A stretch of DNA of 64,000 nt from Nymphaea colorata (Eukaryota; Streptophyta; Magnoliopsida; Nymphaeales; Nymphaeaceae), in contig NC_045148.1 of assembly GCF_008831285.2 (NCBI RefSeq), positions 12,467,183 through 12,531,182 on the forward strand, written 5' to 3'. Of this stretch, positions 23,040 to 33,069 are shown one piece after another. A model generated the notes under the pieces. That model was not told where the DNA came from. It made no database searches and saw only the letters and a list, made by a program, of their open reading frames with translations. Made by a program: the position numbers and the translations under genes. Each line of letters opens with the position of its first letter. The stretch's first letter is position 1.

Positions 23040-23815
23040 GAAGGTAATGATAATGATTCTGTTGAAATTGAAGCCCACCTGTGTGGGCGGATTTTAAGCT
23101 AGTTAAGTATAAAGAAAAAGTAAGAGCTAAATACGTGCATTGTGGTGAACAATTGAATGGGGAACTTAAGTCGGCATAAGAAAACATGTTAAAAGACACG
23201 CAATTGATAACATACAACAAACTTTATCATTTTGACCTAGTGAATTTGGTGCAATTTCTCTTGCATTACAAAAATTTGATATGGATCATACAAGAGAGTT
23301 GATAGTCAAAGTAGTAATAGTACACAAACTGTGATTTAGGTTGGTGGAACAAAAATATATAATAAAGGGTTTTAATCTTGTAATTCAATATTTATTCCAT
23401 TTTCTAGAAAAACATTAAAGAGAGATATTATGTCATTGTATAAAGTCAAAAATATTTGGTTAAGGGAGTTTATAAATGATCATGCACAATGAGTTTTGTT
23501 GACTTGTGATATGTGGACATCACAACAGACATTAGGTTATTTATGTCCAACAGGTCAATACATTGATAATAATTGGTAGTTGCACTTTCATATCTTTAGT
23601 TTTGTACATGTACTTGCACCATACAATGCTAAGAGTTTGTACGATGCATTATCAGAATGCATTTTTATATAGAATATTCAATCAAAATTATTTTCAATTA
23701 CTGTTGACAATTGTTCAACAAATGATAGCGCAATAAATATACTAACAAAGAATTTAGGAGGAAGAAATGAAAGGGTTCCATATTCAATGTGGTGTGCAAA
23801 TTCTAAATCTCATAA
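23040..23815 (+). pseudogene. hAT-family transposase remnant (BED zinc finger plus catalytic part)
   Basis: The first part reads, with breaks, VKYKEKVRAKYVHCGEQLNG and then an E-N-M-L-K-D stretch, matching the BED zinc finger of plant ZBED/hAT transposases (normally CxxC...H...H/C). Further on, near 23500-23790, LTCDMWTSQQTLGYLC, GQYIDNNW, VDNCSTNDSAIN and ILTKNLGGRNERVPY follow the hAT catalytic-domain order (TSDxWTS..., ...ITVDNASANDxAI...). Stops and frame changes are frequent. It is cut at about 23815 by the gypsy fragment. Terminal repeats were not found. Confidence 0.75.
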
Positions 23816-23819
23816 TCCA

Positions 23820-24046
23820 AGAGGGGACGTGCCTACATTGGTTGAACAAATACTGGACCAGCTGCCTACCCCCTACCACATTCTCAAACATCGATACATG
23901 CAGCGGTAGGGTAGAACAAGGCACAAGGTGTTAGCAGAGTGGGAGGGACCCGATAGAAGGACTTCTTGGGAAGAGTATGAGTTAGTGGTACACCGCTTCC
24001 CCTTTGAAAGATCTTGGGGACAAGCTCAATTTAAGGAGGAGGGATC
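23820..24046 (+). pseudogene. Ty3/gypsy integrase C-terminal (chromodomain-like) fragment
   Basis: The frame reads ILKHRYMQ, then a stop, then VLAEWEGPDRRTSWEEYEL, HRFPFE and FKEEGSV. This is the characteristic end of gypsy polyproteins: a ...LVKWxGxxxxxATWEd... chromodomain-like module followed by the acidic tail. A purine tract (AAGGAGGAGGGATC) and an LTR start follow immediately, fixing the orientation. The rest of the gypsy polyprotein is missing upstream, where hAT sequence begins. Confidence 0.75.
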
Positions 24047-25170
24047 TGTTACGGACCATACTCTAGGTTCGAACCCAACAGGCGCAGAGCAGGCCGAGAC
24101 TAGCCGACATGGGCGCAGACCCACGACCATGTGGGCTCAAGCACTACAGCAGGATTAAGATAAGCCCGAGGAGGTTAATTTGGCACTTGAGCAAGTTGCA
24201 GCGGGAGGAGTGGGAGAAACAACTAGGACCAAGTGCGTGCAACTCAAGGTTGATCCTCACAGCCCAACTGGACCTAAGTTAGGACTCCCCGGTCTAGAGA
24301 AGTCTAAACCCAATGCTAGTCCAAGTCCATGATCCATTGAGGCGGTCTAGGGCTAAAGAACCTAAGCAAATGGGCTAAACCAACCAAGTTTAGCAAGGCG
24401 CTTCAGAAAGTCCAAAGTCTGGGCGGCAACCCAGACGAAGTCCCCACCTTGGGATCGCAAGGCTCAAGGGTGTTTCAAAGATTTGGGGGTGTCTCGCCCA
24501 ATTTGATTTTGTTCTTTGCTTAAGTTCTTTTGATTCAAATTGTATATATACCGAGACGGATTGTGTCTCAAGTTGCTTTGATTTGATTCAGCGTGGACTG
24601 GTTCAATACATCTGTGAACCGAGTCACTGTAGATAGTATTTAAACTTTTTGTAACTTTGATTTGGTATGCAATTTTGGAATAAGGAATTCATTTGTGAAT
24701 TTCCTCTCTCTCTTCTCAAGCTATTCTCTTCCTCCCTCTCCCGCGGTGGTGCTCCCCTTCTCCCCCCTGTGTCCCCATCTTTGTGGCGCATTCCCCATCT
24801 TTTCCAACCCCTTGGTGGAATACGACACCTCCCTAGGCGACGACGTTCATCCCTCTGCAACTGAAGGCTTCATCTTCCTTCTTCTCCCCTTTCTTGTCTA
24901 CCCTCTACCCCTCGGCCTTAGGATGACAACACTTGGATCCATGGCTGCTCAGGCGACCAGCGGTTCCTCTTGACCACGAAGATACCCCACGGAAGACAAG
25001 GTTAGATTCGGTGCCTTCTCTTGAACCACACAAGAGTTGAGAGGCCGATCTAGCACCAGGATGATTGAAGGAGTTCGGTCACACGTTCGTCTTTAATATC
25101 GACTTCAAGCACTCAAGGAGTTTGGTCACACGTTCGTCTTTAATATCGACTTCAAGCACTCTGTTAGTAC
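24047..25170 (+). repeat. 3' LTR of the gypsy fragment (right boundary uncertain)
   Basis: The LTR begins TGTTACGGACC directly after the polypurine tract. It contains TATA-like sequences (TATATATACC near 24542 and AGTATTTAAAC near 24640), then a pyrimidine-rich leader-like section. A 47-bp tandem duplication (25068-25114 and 25115-25161, one mismatch) lies within or just beyond it. No second LTR is in the window, so the end cannot be fixed and could lie well past 25170. Confidence 0.5.
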
Positions 25171-25983
25171 TTTGAGATTTCTAGTAAGAAGATACGCAAC
25201 TTGTTGGGAACGTTCTAGGGAAGAGTTCGGCCCAAGGACCGGTCTAATCCACGGTGGAAACCTGTGAGTTGAATCTGGAATCCGGAGGTGGAAATCGCCT
25301 TTAGACCCTCTCTTACAAGTCTTAGAATCTACTATAACCTCGAAGATTGCCAAGAGATCGCGTGGTGAAAAAGCTCGAAAGTCCATCCAAGAAGGTCTCT
25401 GCATCAACTTTGTCCTCCATCGGTTCCAGCAGCATAAAATCATTAGAAAGTGGTGGATTTGGGTGCCATTTCAAAAAGGAGAATATAAAAAAGGAATTGC
25501 CCAGGACTAAGGAAGATTTCGGCCAAATTCGGTGTTCGTCTGAGCTCTCTAGGCAAAGATCAACACTCGGCCGGAATTTAGATTCTCCGGTGGCCGCTGC
25601 CATATTTCCGGCCACCACTACAAGTTTCGGTGACATGGACAGAACTGCCCTCAAACTTACTTCATTGGGTTTAAAGTTCGCAAGGGCAATTTGGTCAAGA
25701 GCTGGAGGAACGCATTAGGGTTTCTCCCTAGTCAGCCAGTGCGTCGCATGGAGTTCCTTGGCCGCCGGTTACAATATTGGTAAGTCTCCTCTCTTCCAAA
25801 TTCGGTTTCAACCCTAGCCTCACATCTTTCCACGTGTCGATCATCTGCCCTCCTTACCTCCACGTGTCGATCATCTATTCGACCTTTGCCCCAATCCGCC
25901 ACCCGTCTAGCGTCAATCCCTTTATAATTGAGGAAGAAAATCTCGCGCCCGGTCCACTTTCCCTTTTCATTCTCTTTTCCTAA
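25171..25983. other. Unclassified sequence, possibly more gypsy LTR or leader
   Basis: Open frames near 25347-25718 show no recognised domain. CCACGTGTCGATCATCT occurs twice (near 25830 and 25860), and a relative, CACGTGTCCATCATCC, occurs beyond the next element near 28725. This hints that 25.2-26.0 and 28.7-29.4 kb were once continuous. Confidence 0.35.
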
Positions 25984-26339
25984 GGGCCCATTTGATGGGC
26001 TAGAAATATACTGTTGAACAAGAAAAAAAAATTTCAAATTTAAAAAATTTTTCCAACCCAACAAACTTGGAAAAAAATTTATGACCGTTGAGGTCGATTC
26101 CGGAATTTTTTTTCCTGAAATATATTTCCACCGTGGAAGGTGGAAATATATTTCCGGTTATCTTTTTTTTACCGTTGGGGCACGCTCGCGTCTTCCTCCT
26201 TTGCTAAGCTCCGTCCTCCCACTGCCGCAACCCTACCTCGCGTCTTCTTGCTCGGCTGCTCTCCCTACCTCTCCCTTTTATCGGGTGGTGCGGTTCTTCT
26301 TACTCTCGTCCCCAAATTTGACTCAAAGAAGGTACAATC

Positions 26340-27184
26340 ATGGGTAAAAAAATTTTGGGTTTGTTGTTATGTTGAAATGCTTGCGCACAAAATTTCTGAT
26401 AGGATTTTCTGAATGAAGTTCAGCGGTCGAATCCGAATAACAAGGAAAATTTTCGGGGTTTCCTTTCCCTCTATCTTCTGGTTTTATTTCCTTTTGTTCG
26501 CTTCTTTGTCTTGTGAATGAAGTGCAGAGGCGTATGCCTCAGGTCGAGTGAAGAAAACGTTGGGTAATTTGGTTTGATGTACTTAAATTTTTTAAAGTTA
26601 AACTAAAACACACAAGGGTTTTCTCAGGACTTTTATCTCGGAATTCCATTTTGCACAGGCTTCTTCGTCCAGAATCTCATTGTCTCCGGCTTCTCTGTCC
26701 AGAAGCTGCTCAAGTCCACCATCATAGCCTTCAATGCAGAGTTGCATGCCACAGCCAACCAGCGCAACTCAGCCGGTTTCTCGTGCTATATTTTGGATTT
26801 AAAAGGTAAAGCTGTTAGGATTTTTCCCCTCAGTTTGTGAATTGGATGTTGTATTTTGTTGTTAAAAATAGATGAAGAAATTCAAGTGAATCATGCATTT
26901 GGTTTTTGCCTAAGATCATTTGTGCACTGATATTCATTTCGCTGCTTTTGTCTATTTGTTAATGCTGCTTAAAATTATTTAGAAGATGTTGTATTGTTTT
27001 TCAAATGGAGGAAACTGCATACAAACTTTTTCCTGTTGCTGTTTGACTTATGATACTTTTCCTGTTAATCCTAACTATGATTTTCCTTCTTATACCTATC
27101 TCAGACCAGCTTTTCAGACTTTGGTCTTCACAGATCATGCTTGATGAAAATATTCATTGGAAGCCTAATCGTTCTGCGTATTGA
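26340..27184 (+). CDS. Small three-exon protein gene, 76 residues, family not recognised
   Basis: Exons are 26340-26343 (ATGG), 26659-26805 and 27105-27184. All introns are GT-AG: G|GTAAAAAA...TTTTGCACAG and AAAAG|GTAAAG...CTATCTCAG. The joined frame is open from ATG to TGA, with phases that fit exactly. The protein begins MGFFVQNLIVSGFSVQ, has AFNAELHATANQRNS in the middle and ends ENIHWKPNRSAY. The N-terminal third is hydrophobic to amphipathic; no catalytic motif or clear signal peptide was seen. CT-rich leader-like DNA precedes the ATG. The clean reading frame across two introns suggests a real or recently real gene, or exons captured by the surrounding TIR element. No function is proposed. 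Confidence 0.5.
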
Positions 27185-28500
27185 ATAAGTTCCTTCTAAC
27201 AAGTTCCTTATAGTCAATTTCAGCTTCATTTTGGGTTTGGCAAGACTTTTTTTTAATCTTTCAAAGGTTGTCCATCCCTCTCATCAACTTGAGTTGTAGC
27301 TATGTTGTCAAATGCTATTTGGGGCTTCTGCCTAGGTTCTCCTAGGCTGTCAGGCTTGTCTAATTGCTTAAGCTAGTCAGCTTCAGGTGAATTGTAATTA
27401 TAGATTTAGCAGTTAGCATTTATGAAATGGTAAGGTTTTGCGTGCTCTATGACTTTGAAAAGCATTGATGTGAGGTTCACCACCAGTTCCATTCTTTTCT
27501 TTGCTGATGGTTCTTTGACATGCAGAGAATCAATCTAATGCCTTGTGCTTTTTTATTTGATAAAGCAATCAGTGGTCTACTAAGTATTTTTCTGAGTAAA
27601 GAAAAGTAGGAGTTTCAATTAAAATGTCAATCTGAAGGCTACTGATAACTCACTGCATGTTTTCTGAGGAAATAGAAGAGGTTGAGGGATGGTAAAAATA
27701 TGCAACAAAGGCAGAGCTACCCCAGACTTTGTGGCGTAAAAAATATTATGCCCTTTAAAAAATATTATGCTCTATAACAGCTGCCTACTGTGGAGAATTC
27801 TGTTTTCATTTTCTGCAACAAAGATGGAAGTTAAGGTTGGTCCAGGAGCAGAAGTTGTGAATTTGTCAGGTAACAATGCAGGTTCAGTGACGAAGGCAGT
27901 TGGCTGTCGAGGCATATGTGTTTTGAGACTGGAAGAAGCCCTTAAAAGCTCTAGTTCCTTGAGAATTAAGGAGCAAGTAGATGTCCATGTGAAAGCTGGT
28001 CTTCTAGAGTGGTGGCCGGCAGAGTGGGGTCATGAAAGCTGGTCCCTAGTTCTCATCCTTTTTATTTAACATGTTGGCTGTCGAGGCAAGTAGATGTCCA
28101 TGTGAAAGCTGGTCCCTAGTTCTCATCCTTTTTATTTAACACCCTTGCCTTGTAAACTGATGCTGTGAATTGTGAAAGTTGCCGACCTCCCCAGCTAGCT
28201 CATTGATGGGCGTCACGGGTGGGAGAGATGAAAGTTAAGATATCAATTTTGTACCGTGATCAATAGTAAATGTACTGAAATTGTGTTCCTGGCATTTCCA
28301 CTTCTTACTTCGTAGGGCCCCTTTTTTCTATTTTTTCAGGTAATGCCTTATGCATGAAAATACCCTTTTTTGGTGATTGCTGTTCACGTTATTGAAATTT
28401 TGGCCCACCCATATACTCTCGTTGATGCAGGTTATTACTTAAATCCATAGGACTGGATCTCGCGTTGAAGGTCTGCTTTGTCATAACACACAAAAATTCT
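27185..28500. other. Downstream part of the TIR segment
   Basis: No further exon could be linked. An open frame at 27767-28069 (MEVKVGPGAEVVNLSG near 27823) is unrecognised. Its end is partly repeated just downstream: GTTGGCTGTCGAGGCA at about 27898 and 28075, and GGTCCCTAGTTCTCATCC at about 28040 and 28111. This is the footprint of a local duplication with internal loss. Confidence 0.4.
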
Positions 28501-28676
28501 GGAAATATATTTCTTTATCATCAAATACAGAAATATATTTCTGAAAATATATTTCTCAGTCATCACACACACATCAAAATGAGAATCAGAAAGATTTTTC
28601 CCATTCTTTTATTCCAGGAAATATATTTCTAGAAATATGTTTCCAATTCTAGATTTTCAAGCCATCAAACGGGCCC

Positions 28677-29430
28677 TAGTGTCAACCCTAATCCCTCCAT
28701 AATCCTCAGCCTTAGATCATAACACGTGTCCATCATCCAGGTCCTAAGATCCACGCAATCCCCTTCAGGCCTCACTCCACGTCGCCAAACCTCCGGCCAT
28801 CTTCCCTCCTCCTACATTTGAGAAAAGGCCAGCCGCAACTCCCAATCCCCTTTCTATTTTGACTCTGCTATCCTTGACCCTTTCCACCCTTCCTAATCCG
28901 CACCTAATCTTCACCGTCCTTAGCGTCCACGTGTCCACCATCTGAGGAAGAGAAGATCACGTCATTGGCTCGAGTCAACCTGACCCTTTTGGCTCTTAGC
29001 CGCCGCAATCTCCTTTCCTACATTTTAGGAAGATGCGGTCCCACACTACTTATCGTTAGGCACTCCGTAGCCGCCGCAATCTCCTTTCCTACATTTTAGG
29101 AAGATGCGGTCCCATACTTATCGCTAGGCACTCCCTAGCCGCCTTCCATCTTGGCCACTTGTCCTCCATCTAAGGCGCCACCCACCTGGGCATTATCAGC
29201 TCAGCCGTACCTATCCTTTAGCAGCCTCACGCTCCTCCACCTGGACCTTCATTTTAGGAAATCCTGCCCTCACACCCTCCCTTAGTTTTTGTAGTAGGTT
29301 TAGCCTTGGGTATTGGGAAGCACTATCCCTAATGCCTTGTTCTATTGGGTTTTGTGCCGGGGTCTTGTCCGGCGGGATAGATCTTTTGTATTAATTTGCC
29401 CAGTATCAACTCTGCAATTGATTTTCTAAA
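28677..29430. other. Unclassified GC-richer stretch with a tandem duplication
   Basis: About 70 bp starting TAGCCGCCGCAATCTCC is duplicated head to tail (28997-29067 and 29068-29135), and a third partial unit starts at 29136. Pyrimidine-rich composition suggests LTR or leader sequence continuing from before the TIR element. No gene. Confidence 0.45.
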
Positions 29431-29439
29431 TGCTTTCAG

Positions 29440-30050
29440 AACATCACATTGAGTACGTTGAGACATGTGCTCAACTGGACACCCTTGACAATGTTGATAT
29501 TCATGTGTTTGTGGTGGAATCTAATCTTTCATGTAATCGATAGGCATCCAATCACCAATCTTATTGGCTTGAATATAATTATGCATTATACAAGTTGAAA
29601 TAACAATATCTTTTCATGTATCAGTAGAATATGAAACTTAGATCTTTAAAATCAGAAATCTTTTAGAATTCTTAAATGATCTTCAATTGCATTCCTAAGT
29701 GATGAATGCCAAAAATAATTTTGCATCGTGATTGAATGATCGTTTGTTTGTGAATTCTTTTAGATGATATGAATAACACATATTGGACAAAGAAATTAAA
29801 GACTATTGGAGCAAGAAATTGAAGAGTGTTGGTATATCCTAAATCAATAAGACAATATTACCTGCATATAACAAAATTAATAGAAACTAAAGTTACATAC
29901 AATAGACTAATGAACATGTTAATGAGTCTAACAAGTGGTTAAGTTACATTACCCTCTCGAATTGGTGGAAAACCCAAACTTGGGTTGTCCAGAAGTTGGG
30001 AAATATTCTAGCATCAGTGCAGATCCTTTCCATCCTGCATAAATAAATGT
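29440..30050 (-). pseudogene. PIF/Harbinger transposase remnant
   Basis: On the minus strand the segment near 30030 reads AGWKGSALDARIF, matching the GWEGSASDSRVL block of plant Harbinger (ALP1-like) transposases. After an intron-like or decayed stretch it reads HSSLRNAIEDHLRILKDF (near 29690), matching HSSLRNVIERxFGVLKxRF, the region with the last catalytic acid. Stops are frequent. It lies outside the TIR element at 25984-28676 but belongs to the superfamily its ends resemble. Confidence 0.7.
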
Positions 30051-30394
30051 AAATTGTAAACCAAATGTACAAGAACACATTATGTTTTGTGAGATAAATA
30101 ATTTTTTGTTTTTCTATCTAACTTGATCTTCTACTAAAACTTGGAATATGTGTAACATTCATTGCTCTAATGCAGTCATATGATTAGAATACAATAAATA
30201 AAAATGCATTTTTCATGATTCCAAATATTTGAATAGCATGTATTGGAGGTTGTAAGGATACCTTAAATCACCTAAACTTTTGATTAGTTGCTATCTTAGG
30301 TGGAGTATTAATAGTTGGGGTTTTCACAAACTCACGACTTAATTATAAGATTCCTTTTAAAATATTGTGAAAATATCCTGAAATGCTTTTTTCA

Positions 30395-30505
30395 AAATGT
30401 TGAAAACGGTATTTCAGTCCCCGAGTTGTTTCAATGTGAGGTTTGTCAACTTGGCAAGCATACTCATAGTAGCTTTTCTTCGAGTCTTAGTCCTTCAAGT
30501 AAGGA
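30395..30505 (+). pseudogene. Short copia GAG-pre-integrase fragment
   Basis: The frame reads SVPELFQCEVCQLGKHTHSS followed by a Ser-rich run. It is nearly the same as the integrase zinc-binding region of element C ([20 protein letters not shown] near 43.5 kb, minus strand). Only about 35 codons survive; no LTR is nearby. Confidence 0.7.
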
Positions 30506-30743
30506 AGACACAACAGACGATCGTTTCATTGAAACCCTCAAGATGCAGACCCTTGCAGACACCCATCAATATAAATACACTGGTTCTGCTATCGTTCATG
30601 GGTTCTGTAGTCCCTTTCCATCGTCATCAGCAATCGCCTACCCATGGCCCATGCCTTCTGCCCATCACGTTTCATCAGCGATACCATCTACCCATTGCAC
30701 GCAAAACCCATCAACAATACCTGCAACAAGCAACTGCTGCCCA

Positions 30744-31708
30744 TAAGCCTGGGCACCGGGCCGGGCTGCCGCCGGATACCCGGCCCGGCTCGGGCCCGGG
30801 CCTTGAAAAAATAATTATCAGGCTTGTCTTATTGGGCCCTGCCCGGCCCGGCCCGCTACTTTAATGGGTCGGGCTCGGGCTTGAATCCGTCACCGTCAAC
30901 GGCCCGATAAACCCGACTAACTTAAAAATACAAAGGTTAGAATAGGGTTTTTTTGTTATCAAATCTGGACGGTTTTGATCGAAGGCGAAAAAGAAGGAAG
31001 GCCATTAGGGTTTTTCGTTATCAAGTTTGGGCGGTGTTGGTCGAAGGCAGCAGAGAAGGAAGGCCATGCCGCCATGGGGAGTGAAACAGAGTGGAGGTTG
31101 CAGGTTGCCAAGGTAGACAAAATCCTGCTTTTCCGAAGTGATGGTTGGAAGGCCAGGGAGAATCTGTCTATGGCATGGTTGGGGAAGAAACATGGAATGT
31201 TGGAGACAACGGAGGCTTATCACCACCAACATCTGCATCATCCTTGATTCCAATACGATTGAAATCGTCCTCCTTTAAGGTTTCCTTGCCCGGTGTTTTT
31301 CTTCGATTTTGGAGCGACATCTTCCACTCCTTCCGCCTTGTGATGAAGTGGGGGTTGCAACCAGTCATCAGATTGAAGAGGGATACACCTTGGAGTGTTC
31401 CTTAATCACTTCAAAAAAAATGATGAAAAACAGTGGAGGAAAAAACGACGGAGAAAAAGAAAGGGGGTTGAAAGAAACCTTCATGGCATGGCAGCAGGGG
31501 AAAAACTTGAAAGTGTCTGTGAGAGAAACCCTTCATGGCCGCAGTAGCAATCGGGCCGGGCCTCGGGCATAATCTCAAGCCGAGGCTGGATACTTCATGG
31601 GCCCAGCCCGATTGAAAACGGGCCGGGTTTTGGGTTGGACCGATAGCCTTAACAGGCTTAGTTTTAGTCCCTTTTTTTCAGGCCGAGCCGACCCGATGCC
31701 CAGCCTTA
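30744..31708. mobile_element. Non-autonomous hAT-type element, 965 bp
   Basis: The left end is TAAGCCTGGGCACCGGGCC. The right end, reverse-complemented, is TAAGGCTGGGCATCGGGTC. The element is flanked by an exact 8-bp direct repeat GCTGCCCA (30736-30743 and 31709-31716), the duplication length of hAT transposons. The subterminal parts are rich in GGGCCGGG motifs. Inside, about 58 bp is imperfectly tandemly duplicated (GTTATCAA...GAAGGAAGGCC near 30955-31065). No transposase domain is present; the open frames inside are not recognised. Confidence 0.85.
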
Positions 31709-31810
31709 GCTGCCCATCACACCCAAAACCAAGTTTTTCGTGCCCTCCCAAGCCCCCACCGAACGATGTTTCAGAGACAACACGACCAAAACTTGTTTTG
31801 AAGGGGTTGC

Positions 31811-32045
31811 CAATAGGGCTGAACACGAGTCGAGTCGAGCCCGAGCTCGGTCAGCTCAAACTCGACTCGACTAAGTAAGACACAAGCTCGACTCGGCTCG
31901 AGCTCGAATATAGCTCGACTATACTGGCTCGAGCTCGACTCGATAGTCACTTGTCGAGCTCGAGCTCGACTCGATTAAGCTCGATAAACTCGTTTAGAGT
32001 CATCCAGCTCGGCTCGACCGCGAGCTCGAGCAGCTCGAATAAGTA
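31811..32045. repeat. CGAGCTCGA-rich array, left edge of gene-fragment block
   Basis: Dense, palindromic GAGCTCGAGCTCGACTCG motifs follow GGGCTGAACACGAGTCGAG. The start resembles, in inverted orientation, the array at 36050-36125 (reverse complement ATGAACAACGAGTCGAGC). Confidence 0.6.
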
Positions 32046-32265
32046 GTTTGCTGCTGTCAGTTCAACCATTCAATTATGCCATTACTTTTTTTTTGTGCAA
32101 TGTGCAATGCCACCGAACAGAAAATTAGGATGACCAACAGATTTTACCTATTCATTCAGATTTGTGGCATCCAATGCATATTCCAATGAGACCAACATAA
32201 TCAGGTTCAGTTTATTTTTAAGTGTTACTATCCAGGCCGATTTGTCAGTCATAGCCAGAGTGCAC

Positions 32266-33000
32266 TCAACAGGTGCAATACATACATGTGAACAGTGTCT
32301 GACACTTGTCGTTAACAATACCAGATCCATAGGCAAGCTCATTGGAGAGGATCAGGAACGCAGGTAGTGAGGAGAGGTGTTGGATATGGATGGTGAGCTT
32401 CTCTTCAACATCTCCTTCTAGGAACAGACAGATTCCTGTTACAGGTTTCCTTCCAGAGTCAACCTGTAAGTAAAGATTTCATATTGATTAGCTGCAAACC
32501 AACAACAATCATAAACACATCTACAACACTAATTGTTTTGCTTGGTAAACAACTTTTCCATAATCTGTTCCAGTGTCAAGTACAGATAGGAGTTCAGTGA
32601 AGAATAGAACAACTAAGTGAAGAATAGAAAAAATTCCTTTTCCAATGGAAAATAAGACTATGACCGAAGCAGTCCGAAACTGTAAGATTGACTATACTTG
32701 CTTTCACAAATTTATTGCATAAGCAGCTAGAGGCTACATGAAGAAGCACACATGTGCAGCAAACTATCAAAGCTTCTCATAAAGCATCTGACAGAATGTG
32801 TAGGCTAGAACAAGTACTTACTGGTCTTGTGTTCACATTGAGCTTTCGGCCCAACATTGTGAATTGAAGCTTTATAGAGCAAGGCTGTTTACTGTCATCT
32901 GGTGCAGGAATCCATTGCCTCTGATGCTGATATTCAAAAAAGTTGTGGAGTTCCCCTTTTGGCGTATGTGGCACATGATACCAAATGCTAATACATATGC
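32266..33000 (-). pseudogene. MACPF-domain gene fragment (CAD1/NSL1-like)
   Basis: Two adjoining exons on the minus strand are visible. The upstream one (about 33000 down to 32822) reads GELHNFFEYQHQRQW, KLQFTMLGRKLNVNTRP and ends at CCA|GTAAGT. After TTACAG the next (32463 down to a stop at 32266) reads VDSGRKPVTGICLFLEG and HIQHLSSLP. This matches the plant MACPF family in which ELxxFLEFQxPRQW, LQFSLMGPKLYVN and GRKPVTGLRLYLEG...HLQHLSSLP occur in the same order. These proteins are perforin-like and linked to control of cell death. The N-terminal MACPF core and the C-terminal part after HLSSLP are absent, so it is a fragment and not a working gene. Confidence 0.75.
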
Positions 33001-33069
33001 TAGCAACATGCTGCATGACATTGTTAGACACAAAACCCTTAGTCATCATCAATAAGTTTTCTGCCAAAA

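Larger units (their letters stand above)
25984..28676. mobile_element. Candidate TIR transposon (PIF/Harbinger-like ends) carrying a small spliced gene
   Basis: The left end GGGCCCATTTGATGGGCT and the right end, reverse-complemented, GGGCCCGTTTGATGGCTT, form imperfect terminal inverted repeats. Their sequence resembles plant PIF/Harbinger/Tourist ends. The flanking triplets are TAA and TAG, close to but not an exact 3-bp TWA duplication. Both ends carry many copies of the palindrome GAAATATATTTC (near 26115, 26143, 28500, 28528, 28543 and 28618). The interior holds the three-exon frame at 26340-27184 and, near 27.8-28.1 kb, a local rearranged duplication. No transposase is inside, so it would be non-autonomous. 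Confidence 0.5.

Noticed and set aside
24060-24085. GGTTCGAACCC resembling a tRNA T-loop
   Set aside because: No acceptor stem, D arm or anticodon arm can be built upstream; it lies in a gypsy LTR.
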